Assembly: GCA_025920305.1 (NCBI GenBank)
Contig: JAPDMB010000001.1
Span: 4,817 to 68,816, forward strand
Reading direction: 5' to 3'
DNA: 64,000 nucleotides
Origin: Candidatus Parvarchaeota archaeon
GTDB taxonomy: Archaea > Nanobdellota > Nanobdellia > Parvarchaeales > Parvarchaeaceae
A program made the position numbers and the translations under genes. How positions within the stretch are numbered: the stretch's first letter is position 1; each line of letters begins with the position of its first letter. The notes under the pieces were generated by a model. The model did no database searches. It saw only the letters and a program-made list of their open reading frames with translations, and had not been told where the DNA came from. Shown one piece after another: positions 33,661 through 41,501 of this stretch.

Positions 33661-34908
33661 ATGGCAGATTTAGCATATATCAATGTTTCTCAGAATTACG
33701 ATGATTACAAAAGAAGTGTAGACGCATTCAATTTATCCCTGCATTCGATTGTCTCTGAGATCTATAATCAGCTTCGCACACTGGCTGATTCAGTTTCAAG
33801 CACGAATAATATAATTAAGGACTATGGTGATAGGATCTCAAGACTGAATGCAGATACCGGCCGACTTGATGCCCAGTTGAAGCAGGTGTTTCAGACGATA
33901 TACACGCTATCAAACAGCGTGAATAACCTTAATAAATCGACATCAGGCGCAATATCTGGGCTTTCTTCAGCTATAGATGGCGTAGATGCAAAGCTGACGA
34001 AACTTTCAGATACAACTCTGAAATCAATCCCATCTATAAATGAACTTATAGAGCAGATCAACACCTTAAAAGAGGGCTATAAGACCATTACGACCATAAG
34101 TTCTAGCTTCAATGATCTTGCTAAGAATGTCAATGCTGCGATTTCAAATCAGAATTCTGCTATAAACGACTTGAATTCTAGGATGACGAAACTTTCGGAC
34201 ACAGTTGTAAATTCTATACCATCATTGAACGGGGCGGTAGAGGAAATAGATAACGTAAAAAGAGATCTTTCAGGCGTGAAGAATGAGATAAAAACAGTGG
34301 TCGACTCAGTTAATTCCCTTAATGTGCAGACGAACGGCTTCCAGTTGAAGTTGGATTCAATCGGCTCAGAGTTCGCCAACATAGAGAAGAACATATCTGA
34401 TTTACATAAATCTTCATTAGATTTTATAAATACAAGTAAGGGGATCATGTCAGCGTTCTCGAGCGCGGACATGGAGAATATAATGACCTCAATAAAAATG
34501 CTAACAGATAAACTGGAATCGACTGTCGCTCAGGTGAATAAACTTTCTGACGATAATATATCTATTAGAAAGGATTTAAGTGGCATATCTAGTAAGATGT
34601 CTGATTTGAGCGTCCTAAAGAACTCAAATAAGATCCTAGAGGAAGCCGTGAGCACAGCGAAAACTATAAGCGACGCAGAAAGCAGGATAAACAGCATAAG
34701 TTCAAAGACCGAGCTCATATTCAATCAGGTAACAGAGTCCGCGGGTAAGTTCACGCAGTTCGATGATAAGCTGAACGATTTAAGCAGAAAGATTTTCGAG
34801 CTTGGAAAGGAGATAGATAGACTGAAGACCGCTCTGCCGATGTTTGCTACTAAGGATGATATTCTTGCATTGAATAAAAAAATAAATGAAAATGTGAAGA
34901 CAAGTTAA
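33661..34908 (+). CDS. Long coiled-coil protein with internal repeats
   Basis: 415 residues, almost entirely heptad-patterned and rich in Ser, Asn, Leu and Asp; no membrane segment or signal peptide. An internal repeat is visible: AKLTKLSDTTLKSIPSINEL near residue 112 and SRMTKLSDTVVNSIPSLNGA near residue 176. A TATA box TTTAAATAT (about 33631-33639) precedes it. It is 1 base before a winged-helix gene and near ftsZ. It could be a cytoskeletal, chromosome-associated or tethering protein; no family is recognised. Confidence 0.75.
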   Translation: MADLAYINVSQNYDDYKRSVDAFNLSLHSIVSEIYNQLRTLADSVSSTNNIIKDYGDRISRLNADTGRLDAQLKQVFQTIYTLSNSVNNLNKSTSGAISGLSSAIDGVDAKLTKLSDTTLKSIPSINELIEQINTLKEGYKTITTISSSFNDLAKNVNAAISNQNSAINDLNSRMTKLSDTVVNSIPSLNGAVEEIDNVKRDLSGVKNEIKTVVDSVNSLNVQTNGFQLKLDSIGSEFANIEKNISDLHKSSLDFINTSKGIMSAFSSADMENIMTSIKMLTDKLESTVAQVNKLSDDNISIRKDLSGISSKMSDLSVLKNSNKILEEAVSTAKTISDAESRINSISSKTELIFNQVTESAGKFTQFDDKLNDLSRKIFELGKEIDRLKTALPMFATKDDILALNKKINENVKTS

Positions 34909-34909
34909 T

Positions 34910-35383
34910 ATGAAGTATGAACTTAAATTTAAAAATAAACTATTCAAGGACAAGCCCCTATATAGGGTTGTCTTAAGTGAATTTGAGAAACCCACTGCAG
35001 ATTACTTCTCCAATCTCCGCAGATTCTGCATATCCTTAGGTCTTGTGAATCCAGGGGAGAGCCGCATAGGGATAGTCTACATACTTGATATACTGCTTAG
35101 ATCCAGGAAAGACAAAACCGGCGGCTTAAGCAGTTATGACATAATAAAAAAACTATACAGCAGTAACGTGAAGATAGTCTACGCAAACATACTTAGAGAT
35201 CTAAGGAAATTAATAGCCGCAGGTTTAGTAGAGAAGATAGATGGGAACTATAGGATCAAGGAAAACATGGATCTTCCAGAGATTATGGATAAGTTCGTCA
35301 GACCGTACATCATAGACAGGGTACTGAAGAAAATAGGAGACTACGCTAGCGCCGTAGAGAGAGATATAAAGAAGAAGAGCTAA
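34910..35383 (+). CDS. Winged-helix domain protein
   Basis: 157 residues. Residues about 55-115 (IVYILDILLRSR, SSYDIIKKLYSS, VYANILRDLRKLIAAGLVEK) form a winged-helix-like DNA-binding domain with the wing near GNYRIKEN. The basic N- and C-termini (KKKS) fit DNA binding. Coupled to the upstream coiled-coil gene (1-base gap), so the two may act together. Convergent with a MarR-like gene. Confidence 0.7.
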   Translation: MKYELKFKNKLFKDKPLYRVVLSEFEKPTADYFSNLRRFCISLGLVNPGESRIGIVYILDILLRSRKDKTGGLSSYDIIKKLYSSNVKIVYANILRDLRKLIAAGLVEKIDGNYRIKENMDLPEIMDKFVRPYIIDRVLKKIGDYASAVERDIKKKS

Positions 35384-35388
35384 TTTTT

Positions 35389-35712
35389 CTATTTTATCGC
35401 CGAAGCTGCCATCAGTAATTTGAATAATTTCTTTCCTTTGTCGGTGAGTTTTATTATCTTCTTGTGTCTGTCATTGGATACCTTGACTATATCCAGCTTG
35501 CTCATTTTGTTCAGTAGTTTTACAATATACGAGTAACTGCAGTCTATCTTCCTGGAGATAATAGCCGCGTAGACATGGTTATCGTTGAAGTATATCATCT
35601 TTAGTATTAGAAAAGGCTTGCTATGTAAAAATAGTCTCTGTACCTGCCCCTTATCTTCACCTACGCCCTTCATAACTAGTTTAGTTATGCTATCTATTAA
35701 TACATTTGTCAT
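35389..35712 (-). CDS. Small winged-helix (MarR-like) regulator
   Basis: 107 residues. LILKMIYFNDNHVYAAIISRK, DCSYSYIVKLLNKMSKLDIV (recognition helix) and the wing VSNDRHKKIIKLTDKGKKLFKLL match a MarR/winged-helix fold, including the LTDKGKKL motif after the wing. It is divergent from ftsZ across a 372-base gap with strong secondary structure, and may regulate it. No ligand is suggested. Confidence 0.75.
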   Translation of the reverse strand: MTNVLIDSITKLVMKGVGEDKGQVQRLFLHSKPFLILKMIYFNDNHVYAAIISRKIDCSYSYIVKLLNKMSKLDIVKVSNDRHKKIIKLTDKGKKLFKLLMAASAIK

Positions 35713-35776
35713 AAATTTATATCCATTATTTTTGTCTGAAACCTCTTAAGATAGAATGAAAAATAAACTCATCAGA

Positions 35777-35874
35777 AGTTTGTGCAGGGCATGGCAAAGT
35801 CCGAAAGGTGTAAAGTTCTTTGTCCTAAGCAATTGTCAGATGCATGACCTAAGAAATATATTGCACTTTACTTC
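35777..35874 (+). ncRNA. Candidate three-way-junction RNA in the MarR-ftsZ intergenic region
   Basis: The outer stem is AAGT/ACTT with GTGCA/TGCAC (35777-35787 with 35863-35874). Inside are GGCAAAG (35794-35800) with CTTTGTC (35819-35825), enclosing CC-GAAA-GG, and GTCA (35836-35839) with TGAC (35846-35849). It is more G+C-rich than the flanks. The strand is undecided: it could be a plus-strand RNA or the leader of the minus-strand MarR-like gene. The pairings are seen; no known RNA family is recognised. Confidence 0.35.
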
Positions 35875-35883
35875 AACAATGCT

Positions 35884-35891
35884 TTTAAATA
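35884..35891 (+). promoter_or_regulatory. TATA box upstream of the first ftsZ
   Basis: TTTAAATA (within CTTTTAAATAGG) is the best promoter match in the 372-base gap. A start about 25 bases downstream gives a leader of about 170 bases before the ftsZ ATG, unusually long here, carrying two strong hairpins. Confidence 0.45.
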
Positions 35892-35936
35892 GGGAACTTA
35901 TAAGTAATATCATTGAAAATGTCTGAATAAATTAAG

Positions 35937-35970
35937 AAAATCCGAACGTTTTGCAGAACGTTCAGATTTT
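35937..35970 (+). promoter_or_regulatory. Long hairpin in the first ftsZ leader
   Basis: AAAATC-C-GAACGTT, loop TTGCAG, AACGTTC-A-GATTTT: 13 base pairs with a single C-A mismatch. It could be an RNA regulatory hairpin or a DNA palindrome for a dimeric regulator, for example the divergent MarR-like protein. Confidence 0.45.
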
Positions 35971-36028
35971 AAGCAGACTGTAAGCGAAATTTGGCGCATC
36001 ACTTACTTTTCTTAATAAAATAATAAGG

Positions 36029-36070
36029 AATAACTAGAATATAAACCTTTCGGTTTACATTTTAGTTATT
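36029..36070 (+). promoter_or_regulatory. Hairpin just before the ftsZ Shine-Dalgarno
   Basis: AATAACTA (36029-36036) pairs with TAGTTATT (36063-36070), and TAAACC (36042-36047) pairs with GGTTTA (36052-36057) around TTTC. The hairpin ends 3-4 bases before AGGAGG, so it could modulate ribosome access. Confidence 0.45.
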
Positions 36071-36084
36071 AAAAGGAGGGAAAA

Positions 36085-37170
36085 ATGGTAATGGATATTT
36101 TGGTGGAAAGTGCTTTACGAGCCGGTAAAGAGCAGATTTCGTCTGAAGATGCGCTCTTCAATCAAGCGCAGATAAAAGTTATTGGAATCGGCGGTGCAGG
36201 GAATAATATGGCCTCATGGCTTCATAAAAAAGGAGTAAAGGGAGCGGAGATAGTGATAGCTAACACTGATCAGGTGCAGTTGAACTCTAGGACAGCAGAT
36301 AAGAAACTGCTCATCGGGAAGGAGACCACAAGAGGATTGGGCGCCGGCGGGTTCCCTGAGAAGGGGAAACAAGCTGCAGAGGAGTCCGCTCAGTCCATAA
36401 AGGACTCTTTGAGAGGCAGTGACCTTGTATTTATATGCGCCGGACTTGGCGGCGGAACTGGCACTGGCGGTGCGCCAGTTGTAGCTAAGATCGCAAAGGA
36501 ACTTGGTGCTATAGTTATAAGCACTGTGACCATGCCTTTCAAGACCGAGAGGAAGCGGGTGGAGAACGCTGAAATGGGGCTCCAGGAGCTCAGGAACGTA
36601 TCTGATACCGTGATAGTGATAGACAATAACAGACTCGTCAACTTTGCCGGTAATCTGCCCATAGACCAGGCTTTCAACATAGCCAATGAAGTCGTGGCTA
36701 CAATGATAAAAGGGATAGTTGAGACTATTGCTATACCTTCTCTCGTCAACCTGGATTTCGCCGATATAAAGGCGATAATGAACAAAGGCGGTGTTTCTGT
36801 GATAGGTATAGGAGAGACAGACGCTTCTGATTCAAGGGTCGCAGAGGTGGTCAAGCGTGCGCTTAACAACCCACTTTTGGATGTAAGCTACAAAGGCGCT
36901 AAGGGCGCATTGATACATATAACCGGCGGACCAGACATGACCTTGTCAGAGGTCAATGAGATCGGAGAGCTAGCCACCCAATCGCTGGATTCCGATGCGA
37001 TTGTGATCTGGGGTGCTAGGGTGGATGAATCATTCTCAGGCAAGCTGAGGGTGATGACAATCGTGACTGGAGTAAGTTCGCCTTACCTATTGGGCCCGGA
37101 GGACACAGCGGTCATCTCTAAGACGAGCTCGGCTATAAGCAAAGAGCTTGGCATAGAGATACTAAAGTAA
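36085..37170 (+). CDS. ftsZ: Cell-division GTPase FtsZ (first paralogue)
   Basis: Tubulin-like ring-forming GTPase. 361 residues. Seen: KVIGIGGAGNNM, IANTDQVQL, the tubulin signature GLGGGTGTGGAPVVA, VTMPFKTERKRVENA and the T7-loop region NLDFADIKAIMNKGG. The C-terminal domain ends at KELGIEILK with no extended tail. AGGAGGG precedes the start. A second ftsZ lies at 48.5 kb; both keep the GTPase motifs. Many archaea have two, with separate roles in ring assembly and constriction. I do not assign FtsZ1 or FtsZ2. Confidence 0.96.
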   Translation: MVMDILVESALRAGKEQISSEDALFNQAQIKVIGIGGAGNNMASWLHKKGVKGAEIVIANTDQVQLNSRTADKKLLIGKETTRGLGAGGFPEKGKQAAEESAQSIKDSLRGSDLVFICAGLGGGTGTGGAPVVAKIAKELGAIVISTVTMPFKTERKRVENAEMGLQELRNVSDTVIVIDNNRLVNFAGNLPIDQAFNIANEVVATMIKGIVETIAIPSLVNLDFADIKAIMNKGGVSVIGIGETDASDSRVAEVVKRALNNPLLDVSYKGAKGALIHITGGPDMTLSEVNEIGELATQSLDSDAIVIWGARVDESFSGKLRVMTIVTGVSSPYLLGPEDTAVISKTSSAISKELGIEILK

Positions 37171-37183
37171 AACTTGTTGGCAT

Positions 37184-37207
37184 GCAGCCCGTCTCTTTTC
37201 GGGCTGC
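37184..37207 (+). terminator. Hairpin after ftsZ
   Basis: GCAGCCCG pairs with CGGGCTGC around an 8-base T-rich loop, 14 bases after the ftsZ stop. It is the strongest GC hairpin in the window and probably marks the transcript end or a 3' processing site. Confidence 0.5.
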
Positions 37208-37233
37208 TTCGCGTTCTTCATGAAATCCCCTAC

Positions 37234-37260
37234 TATGGTTGGGGTAATACCCCAACCATA
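37234..37260 (+). repeat. Perfect 12-bp inverted repeat with a 3-base spacer
   Basis: TATGGTTGGGGT, AAT, then its exact reverse complement. It is flanked by ATCCCC (about 37226-37231) and GGGGATGAAAGC (about 37299-37310), which could form an outer stem like the repeats at 37849 and 58162. The gap 37171-37487 holds this, the preceding hairpin and a possible TnpB tail, but no convincing gene. Confidence 0.5.
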
Positions 37261-37380
37261 TTTAACGAAGCTAGTGGCAAATCCCAAAATCTTCAGAAGG
37301 GGATGAAAGCAAACTAATAAATAGGAGAAAAGATATAATAAAAATATAACAAAAATGAAGATGTAGATGAGGCAGATAAA

Positions 37381-37470
37381 GTACGTCCTCTGCAGGGTGC
37401 GGTGAATGCATGAACGCAGGGGAAGCCCATGCCATTTACGGTTAGGGGTGCCATATACAGGGTTGTAAAC
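37381..37470 (+). other. Possible degraded TnpB 3' end / omega-RNA scaffold
   Basis: One frame reads ADKVRPLQGAVNA and stops, the kind of tail seen in OrfB/TnpB proteins. The DNA after it (GAACGCAGGGGAAGCCCATG, then ACGGTTAGGGG) resembles the GGGGAAGCCC-stem-loop-GGG right ends of such elements, but the stem is imperfect. No body of the gene is present. This is pattern memory and needs a profile search. Confidence 0.28.
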
Positions 37471-37487
37471 GATAGGAGGGAATTACT

Positions 37488-37748
37488 ATGGAAAATTGGT
37501 ATAAATTTTTTAAGGAGCAGTCTAATAGGACTATAAAGGTAGGCGAGTACGAAATAGTCTACAAAGGCAAGAACCTTGAGGAAAGTTGGAGTTCAGCGGA
37601 AAAACCACCGGTCTCAGTTCATAAGGAGAGCATCAAAGTACTTAAGAACGGCGAAAAAGTAAAACTTAAGAAAGCGGATAAACTCAAGCTGATAGAGGCA
37701 CTAAAGCGCGGTAACCTGGATGAGGTTTCTGGTTTGCTTCCAAAATAA
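37488..37748 (+). CDS. Small basic protein of unknown function
   Basis: 86 residues. It begins MENWYKFFKEQSNRTIKVGE and contains beta-like EIVYKGKNLEESW and a Lys-rich helical C-terminal half (KKADKLKLIEALKRGNLDEV). A good Shine-Dalgarno (AGGAGGG, about 37473-37479) precedes the ATG. It lies between two repeat-rich gaps. No homologue is recognised; coding character and RBS support it as real. Confidence 0.7.
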   Translation: MENWYKFFKEQSNRTIKVGEYEIVYKGKNLEESWSSAEKPPVSVHKESIKVLKNGEKVKLKKADKLKLIEALKRGNLDEVSGLLPK

Positions 37749-37771
37749 ACTTAAGATTCCCTATCGCAAAA

Positions 37772-37848
37772 TGCCTTGTGGCGCAGCTGCCAGCAGTTTG
37801 CTGACAATCTGCGACAAACATGCATCGCAATACGAGCGGACACCTCTC
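37772..37848 (-). other. Inverted-repeat-rich DNA next to the dispersed repeat
   Basis: Several short stems can form: CAGCA/TGCTG around GTT at about 37791-37803, CGCAG/CTGCG outside it, and two TGCGA/TCGCA segments. This stretch follows the repeat at 37849-37892 when read on the minus strand. It may be part of the same element or an independent RNA. No ORF was seen. Confidence 0.3.
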
Positions 37849-37892
37849 TCCCCTATCTTTCGAAAGGGGAATTCTCGGCGGGCTTGTTAAAA
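37849..37892 (-). repeat. Dispersed hairpin repeat, copy A
   Basis: Read on the minus strand it gives TTTTAACAA, CCCGCCGAGAATTCCCC, a loop TTTCGAAAGAT and AGGGGA. It matches the copy at 58162-58206 over about 45 bases with two substitutions and one indel. CCCCT and AGGGG form the stem. The layout (GAGAAT-stem-loop-stem) resembles IS200/IS605 omega-RNA ends. It lies in the promoter region of the 37924 gene. Confidence 0.65.
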
Positions 37893-37923
37893 GGATAAAT
37901 ATTAATAACTGTTTCTATCTTAA

Positions 37924-38529
37924 ATGGTGGAAGCATTGGATGATCTCTTAGATCAGATAAACAGCTTAGAGAATCAGATAAGGTCGGTTGAGATGGAGCT
38001 GCGTTTTAGCGATAGCCTATTCAATGAGGGTCAGACCAATATACCCCCTGAAGAGATATCGCGTATTATGCATCAAAAGAGTGCGGAGAATAAGGCGCCA
38101 GCTATCCAGCCAATCGTACAAAAGCCGGAATCAGCAATTCAGGCAAACCCAGAGATTCAAATGAATAAGCCAAAGGCAGAGATCGGGGCGGGAAAAGCGG
38201 AGATTAATGCATCGGTTAAGACAGAACCCAGTAAAAGCACTGAAATAGGTAGCACCAGCAAAAGCACTGAAATAAAAGGTGTAGCGTCTGCCGGCGTCCA
38301 GCCCCCTCAGGCGCAGCAAGAAGTCGTACAGATTCCAAGCGTACAATATGGAGCAGCCGACATACCATCGATAGCTTTTGTTATAAAGAAATTATCCGAG
38401 TTGATAGACCTTAACTCAAAGATATCCGAAGAGCTGCAGGAGATAATATCAACCTCCTCTAAAGCCGACGCGTCTAAGAGACTCTCCTCTCTGATAAATA
38501 AGCTTGCCTATGCGAGCATCTATGGCTAA
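37924..38529 (+). CDS. Protein with terminal coiled coils and a low-complexity linker
   Basis: 201 residues, not recognised. N-terminal coiled coil (LDDLLDQINSLENQIRSVEM), a 90-residue Pro/Ala/Gln/Lys-rich linker with the repeat SKSTEI occurring twice, and a C-terminal helical domain (DIPSIAFVIKKLSELIDLNS). A TATA box (ATAAATATT, about 37894-37902) about 22 bases upstream suggests a leaderless start. It overlaps apgM by 8 bases. The layout suggests an adaptor or tether. Confidence 0.7.
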   Translation: MVEALDDLLDQINSLENQIRSVEMELRFSDSLFNEGQTNIPPEEISRIMHQKSAENKAPAIQPIVQKPESAIQANPEIQMNKPKAEIGAGKAEINASVKTEPSKSTEIGSTSKSTEIKGVASAGVQPPQAQQEVVQIPSVQYGAADIPSIAFVIKKLSELIDLNSKISEELQEIISTSSKADASKRLSSLINKLAYASIYG

Positions 38530-39772
38530 GCTTGTATTCCTTATAGTGGACGGGATGGGCGATAGGCCGATAAAGCTGCTGTCCAATAAAACTCCCCTGG
38601 AATATGCAGATAAGCTAAATATTAATTCTACCCTCACGCATGCAGCTTTAGCATTTCCATCAGTTTTGGGGAAGTTGGCTCCAGAGAGCGACTCTGGGGT
38701 GATGGCCGATCTAGGTTATGACCCAAAGAGATACTCCACTGGGAGGGGGTGGTTTGAGTGCCTTGGCTTAGGTATGGCTCCTACCGAAGGAGACTTGAGT
38801 GTCAGGGTAAATATAGCCGAGGCTGCAGGCAGCAAGTTGAAGTCTGTGAGGACTTACCTCTCCAAGGAGGAGTTTGCAGAGATAGAGAAGGATATAAATG
38901 AGCGCGTGAAATTGCCTATAGAATTTGAATTCAAGGCCGGGGAGGGCTATAGGGGAGGCCTGATAGTACATGACGGCAAAGGTAGACTCTCTCAATTCGT
39001 TTCAAACAATGAGCCAGGATATACAGTCAGGTTCTTTGGAGATAAGAAATTAAGTTTTGCTTCCAGTACGGCTAAGACAAAAATCCCCAGAATAAAGGCG
39101 CTGAAGCCGGGCGCTGCTTTCACAGCGGATATACTGAACCGTTTCATATCCGAATCTAAAAAAGTGCTTCTAAAGAGCGATGTTTATAGAAAAAGGAAGG
39201 AAAGCGGCCAGCCTCTGCCGAATTATGTGCTCTTGAGGGATGGAGCTGTACATGATCCTAAATTACCAGACATAAACGAGAGATATGGCAGGAGATGGGC
39301 GGCGGTCGTAGGCATGCCGCTAGAGAAGGGCATAGCGCTTGCATCTGGGATGTCCTTGATGGATATCCATGAATTAGACGATTTGAGCGAAGATCTGGAA
39401 AATAAAGCGGAGTACGTTTCAAAAGCTATGGATGCATACGATGCCGTTTATGTGCATGTAAAACAAACGGATGCATTGTCTCATTTGGGCAAGTATGCAG
39501 AAAAGTACGATGCAATAGAAAAGATAGACAAGATTCTAATCGGTAGGATTCTCCGGAGATTGAGTTTTTCAGATGGGGATACTTTGGTGGTAACCTGCGA
39601 CCACCGGACGTCTTCTGATCTGAAGAGGCATACGAATGATAATATCCCGGTCTTGATAGCGAATAAAAAATTTGGCTCGGTCAAAGAGTTTGGCGAGACT
39701 GAATGCAGTAAGCATCATATCAAGAGCATAAAGAAAGCGACTGATATTATGCCTTTTGTGGTAAGACTATGA
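38522..39772 (+). CDS. apgM: Cofactor-independent phosphoglycerate mutase (archaeal ApgM type)
   Basis: Interconverts 3- and 2-phosphoglycerate. 416 residues from ATG 38522. Alkaline-phosphatase superfamily: the N-terminal metal motif FLIVDGMGDRP, ESDSGVMADLGYDP with the nucleophile Ser, GRGWFECLGLGM, VHVKQTDALSHLGKY and VTCDHRTSSDLKRHTND. The start at 38522 (MAKLVFL) is preferred to an upstream in-frame ATG because it directly precedes the first strand. It overlaps the upstream gene by 8 bases and polX by 4. Confidence 0.93.
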   Translation: MAKLVFLIVDGMGDRPIKLLSNKTPLEYADKLNINSTLTHAALAFPSVLGKLAPESDSGVMADLGYDPKRYSTGRGWFECLGLGMAPTEGDLSVRVNIAEAAGSKLKSVRTYLSKEEFAEIEKDINERVKLPIEFEFKAGEGYRGGLIVHDGKGRLSQFVSNNEPGYTVRFFGDKKLSFASSTAKTKIPRIKALKPGAAFTADILNRFISESKKVLLKSDVYRKRKESGQPLPNYVLLRDGAVHDPKLPDINERYGRRWAAVVGMPLEKGIALASGMSLMDIHELDDLSEDLENKAEYVSKAMDAYDAVYVHVKQTDALSHLGKYAEKYDAIEKIDKILIGRILRRLSFSDGDTLVVTCDHRTSSDLKRHTNDNIPVLIANKKFGSVKEFGETECSKHHIKSIKKATDIMPFVVRL

Positions 39773-41472
39773 GCAATAAGCAGCTGGCAGACATTTTCTA
39801 CACCATCGCGGACATCTTAGAGATAGAAGGTGTCAATTGGAAGCCAGTAGCATACAGAAAAGCTGCGCTTAGCATCTCCACGTTGTCTGGCGACATCTCA
39901 GATTACTATAAGAATGGCAAACTAGAACGGATAGAGGGGGTAGGAGAAGGGATAGGGAAGAAGATAATAGAGTACATCAAGACCGGAAAGGTAGAAAAAT
40001 ATGAAGAGCTGAAGAAAAAGTATCCCATTGATTTTGATTCCCTTAGGCAGGTTAGAGGTCTAGGACCTAAGAAGATATTCTCCCTCTACAAATCATTAGG
40101 CATAAAAAATATTGATGACCTGAGGGAGGCGGTGTCTAAGCATAAACTCAGAGAACTGGAAGGGTTCGGGGAGAAAACCGAAGCCAATCTGTCTAACACC
40201 CTTGCGTCAGTTGTAGAGAGCACAGAGAAGAGGGTCCCGCTCGGTTTCATGCTGGAAAGCGCGGAGAACTTGGTCTCAGAGCTTAGGAGAAGCGGTCTAT
40301 TCAATAAGGTTGAGATAGCCGGATCCACCAGGAGGATGAAGGAGACGATAGGCGACTTGGATATACTTGCTACGTCGAATAAGCCAGAGGAAGCGATGCG
40401 ATTCTTCACTAAAATGAAGGAGGTCTCAGACGTCCTTGTCAGTGGCCCGACAAAGACTTCCGTAGAGCTAAAGTTCGGTCTTAACTGCGATCTTAGAGTC
40501 GTGGAAGACGAATCATTTGGCTCAGCTATGCAGTACTTCACTGGCAATAAAGAACATAACATAAAGCTGAGAAGGATAGCTTTGTCAAAGGGGTTGAAGC
40601 TGAACGAGTACGGCATATTTAGAGGAGACAAGAAAGTAGCAGGCGAATCCGAAGAGGGGGTATATTCTTATCTTGGCCTAGACTACATGCCTCCAGAGCT
40701 TAGAGAGGACACAGGCGAAATAGAAGCTGCTCAGGTCCATCAGCTGCCAAAACTAGTCCAATATGAGGAAATCTTAGGGGATCTACATACCCATACAAAC
40801 GACAGCGATGGCGCGGATTCGCTGGGCGAATTGGTATCAGAGGCAAAAAAGATCGGACTTAAGTATATCGCCGTAACAAATCATAGCTACAGTTTAAGAG
40901 TGTCTAAGGGACTGGATGACAAGAGGTTTGAAGCATTGAACAGGAGGATAGAAGCGCTGAATGGCAAAGAAAACTTCAGCGTGCTAAAGGGGGTAGAGCT
41001 GGAGATACTTAAGGATGGTTCATTGGATCTAAGCAGCAAGACTCTTTTGGGGATGGACTTTGTGATAGGCGCACTGCACCAGAATATCAGCAACGATCGC
41101 AAGACCAACACAGACCGGCTTATCAAAGCCATAGAAAGCGGGAAGTTATCCGCGATAGCGCATCCGACCGATAGAATTATAGGTGAGAGGCCTCCTATCA
41201 ATCTGGATCTAGATAAGGTATTCGAAGCCTGCGAAAAAAACGATGTTATGCTGGAGATAAACGGCTATCCAACACGCTCTGATTTACCTTTTGATCTGGT
41301 GAAGAGGGCTTCGAAGTACCGCGTTAAATTCAGCCTTGGAAGCGATTCCCACCGGTTGGCTCATCTAAGATTCTTGAGGCTGGCAACTGCCATAGCAAGG
41401 AGGGGGTGGCTCACTAAGAAAGACGTCATCAACACCCTCACCTATGAGCAGATTATAAAACTTAAGCGTTAA
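39769..41472 (+). CDS. polX: Family X DNA polymerase with PHP domain
   Basis: Gap-filling repair polymerase with a metal-dependent phosphoesterase. 567 residues. HhH motifs IEGVGEGIGKKIIEYI and VRGLGPKKIFSLYKSLGI, the nucleotidyltransferase site AGSTRRMKETIGDLDILA with its Asp pair, then the C-terminal PHP domain LGDLHTHTNDSDG, YIAVTNHSYS, GVELEIL, IAHPTDR and SLGSDSHR. All metal ligands look intact. Coupled to apgM by a 4-base overlap. Confidence 0.95.
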   Translation: MSNKQLADIFYTIADILEIEGVNWKPVAYRKAALSISTLSGDISDYYKNGKLERIEGVGEGIGKKIIEYIKTGKVEKYEELKKKYPIDFDSLRQVRGLGPKKIFSLYKSLGIKNIDDLREAVSKHKLRELEGFGEKTEANLSNTLASVVESTEKRVPLGFMLESAENLVSELRRSGLFNKVEIAGSTRRMKETIGDLDILATSNKPEEAMRFFTKMKEVSDVLVSGPTKTSVELKFGLNCDLRVVEDESFGSAMQYFTGNKEHNIKLRRIALSKGLKLNEYGIFRGDKKVAGESEEGVYSYLGLDYMPPELREDTGEIEAAQVHQLPKLVQYEEILGDLHTHTNDSDGADSLGELVSEAKKIGLKYIAVTNHSYSLRVSKGLDDKRFEALNRRIEALNGKENFSVLKGVELEILKDGSLDLSSKTLLGMDFVIGALHQNISNDRKTNTDRLIKAIESGKLSAIAHPTDRIIGERPPINLDLDKVFEACEKNDVMLEINGYPTRSDLPFDLVKRASKYRVKFSLGSDSHRLAHLRFLRLATAIARRGWLTKKDVINTLTYEQIIKLKR

Positions 41473-41501
41473 ATATTAAAATGTATTTCATAATAGATGT
41501 C

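Noticed and set aside
35777..35874. RNase P or SRP RNA
   Set aside because: The conserved RNase P core sequences and the SRP S-domain signature were looked for and not found; the element is also too short.
38504..38521. Earlier ATG for phosphoglycerate mutase
   Set aside because: MPMRAS adds residues not typical of the family; MAKLVFLIVDG at 38522 starts directly at the first beta strand.
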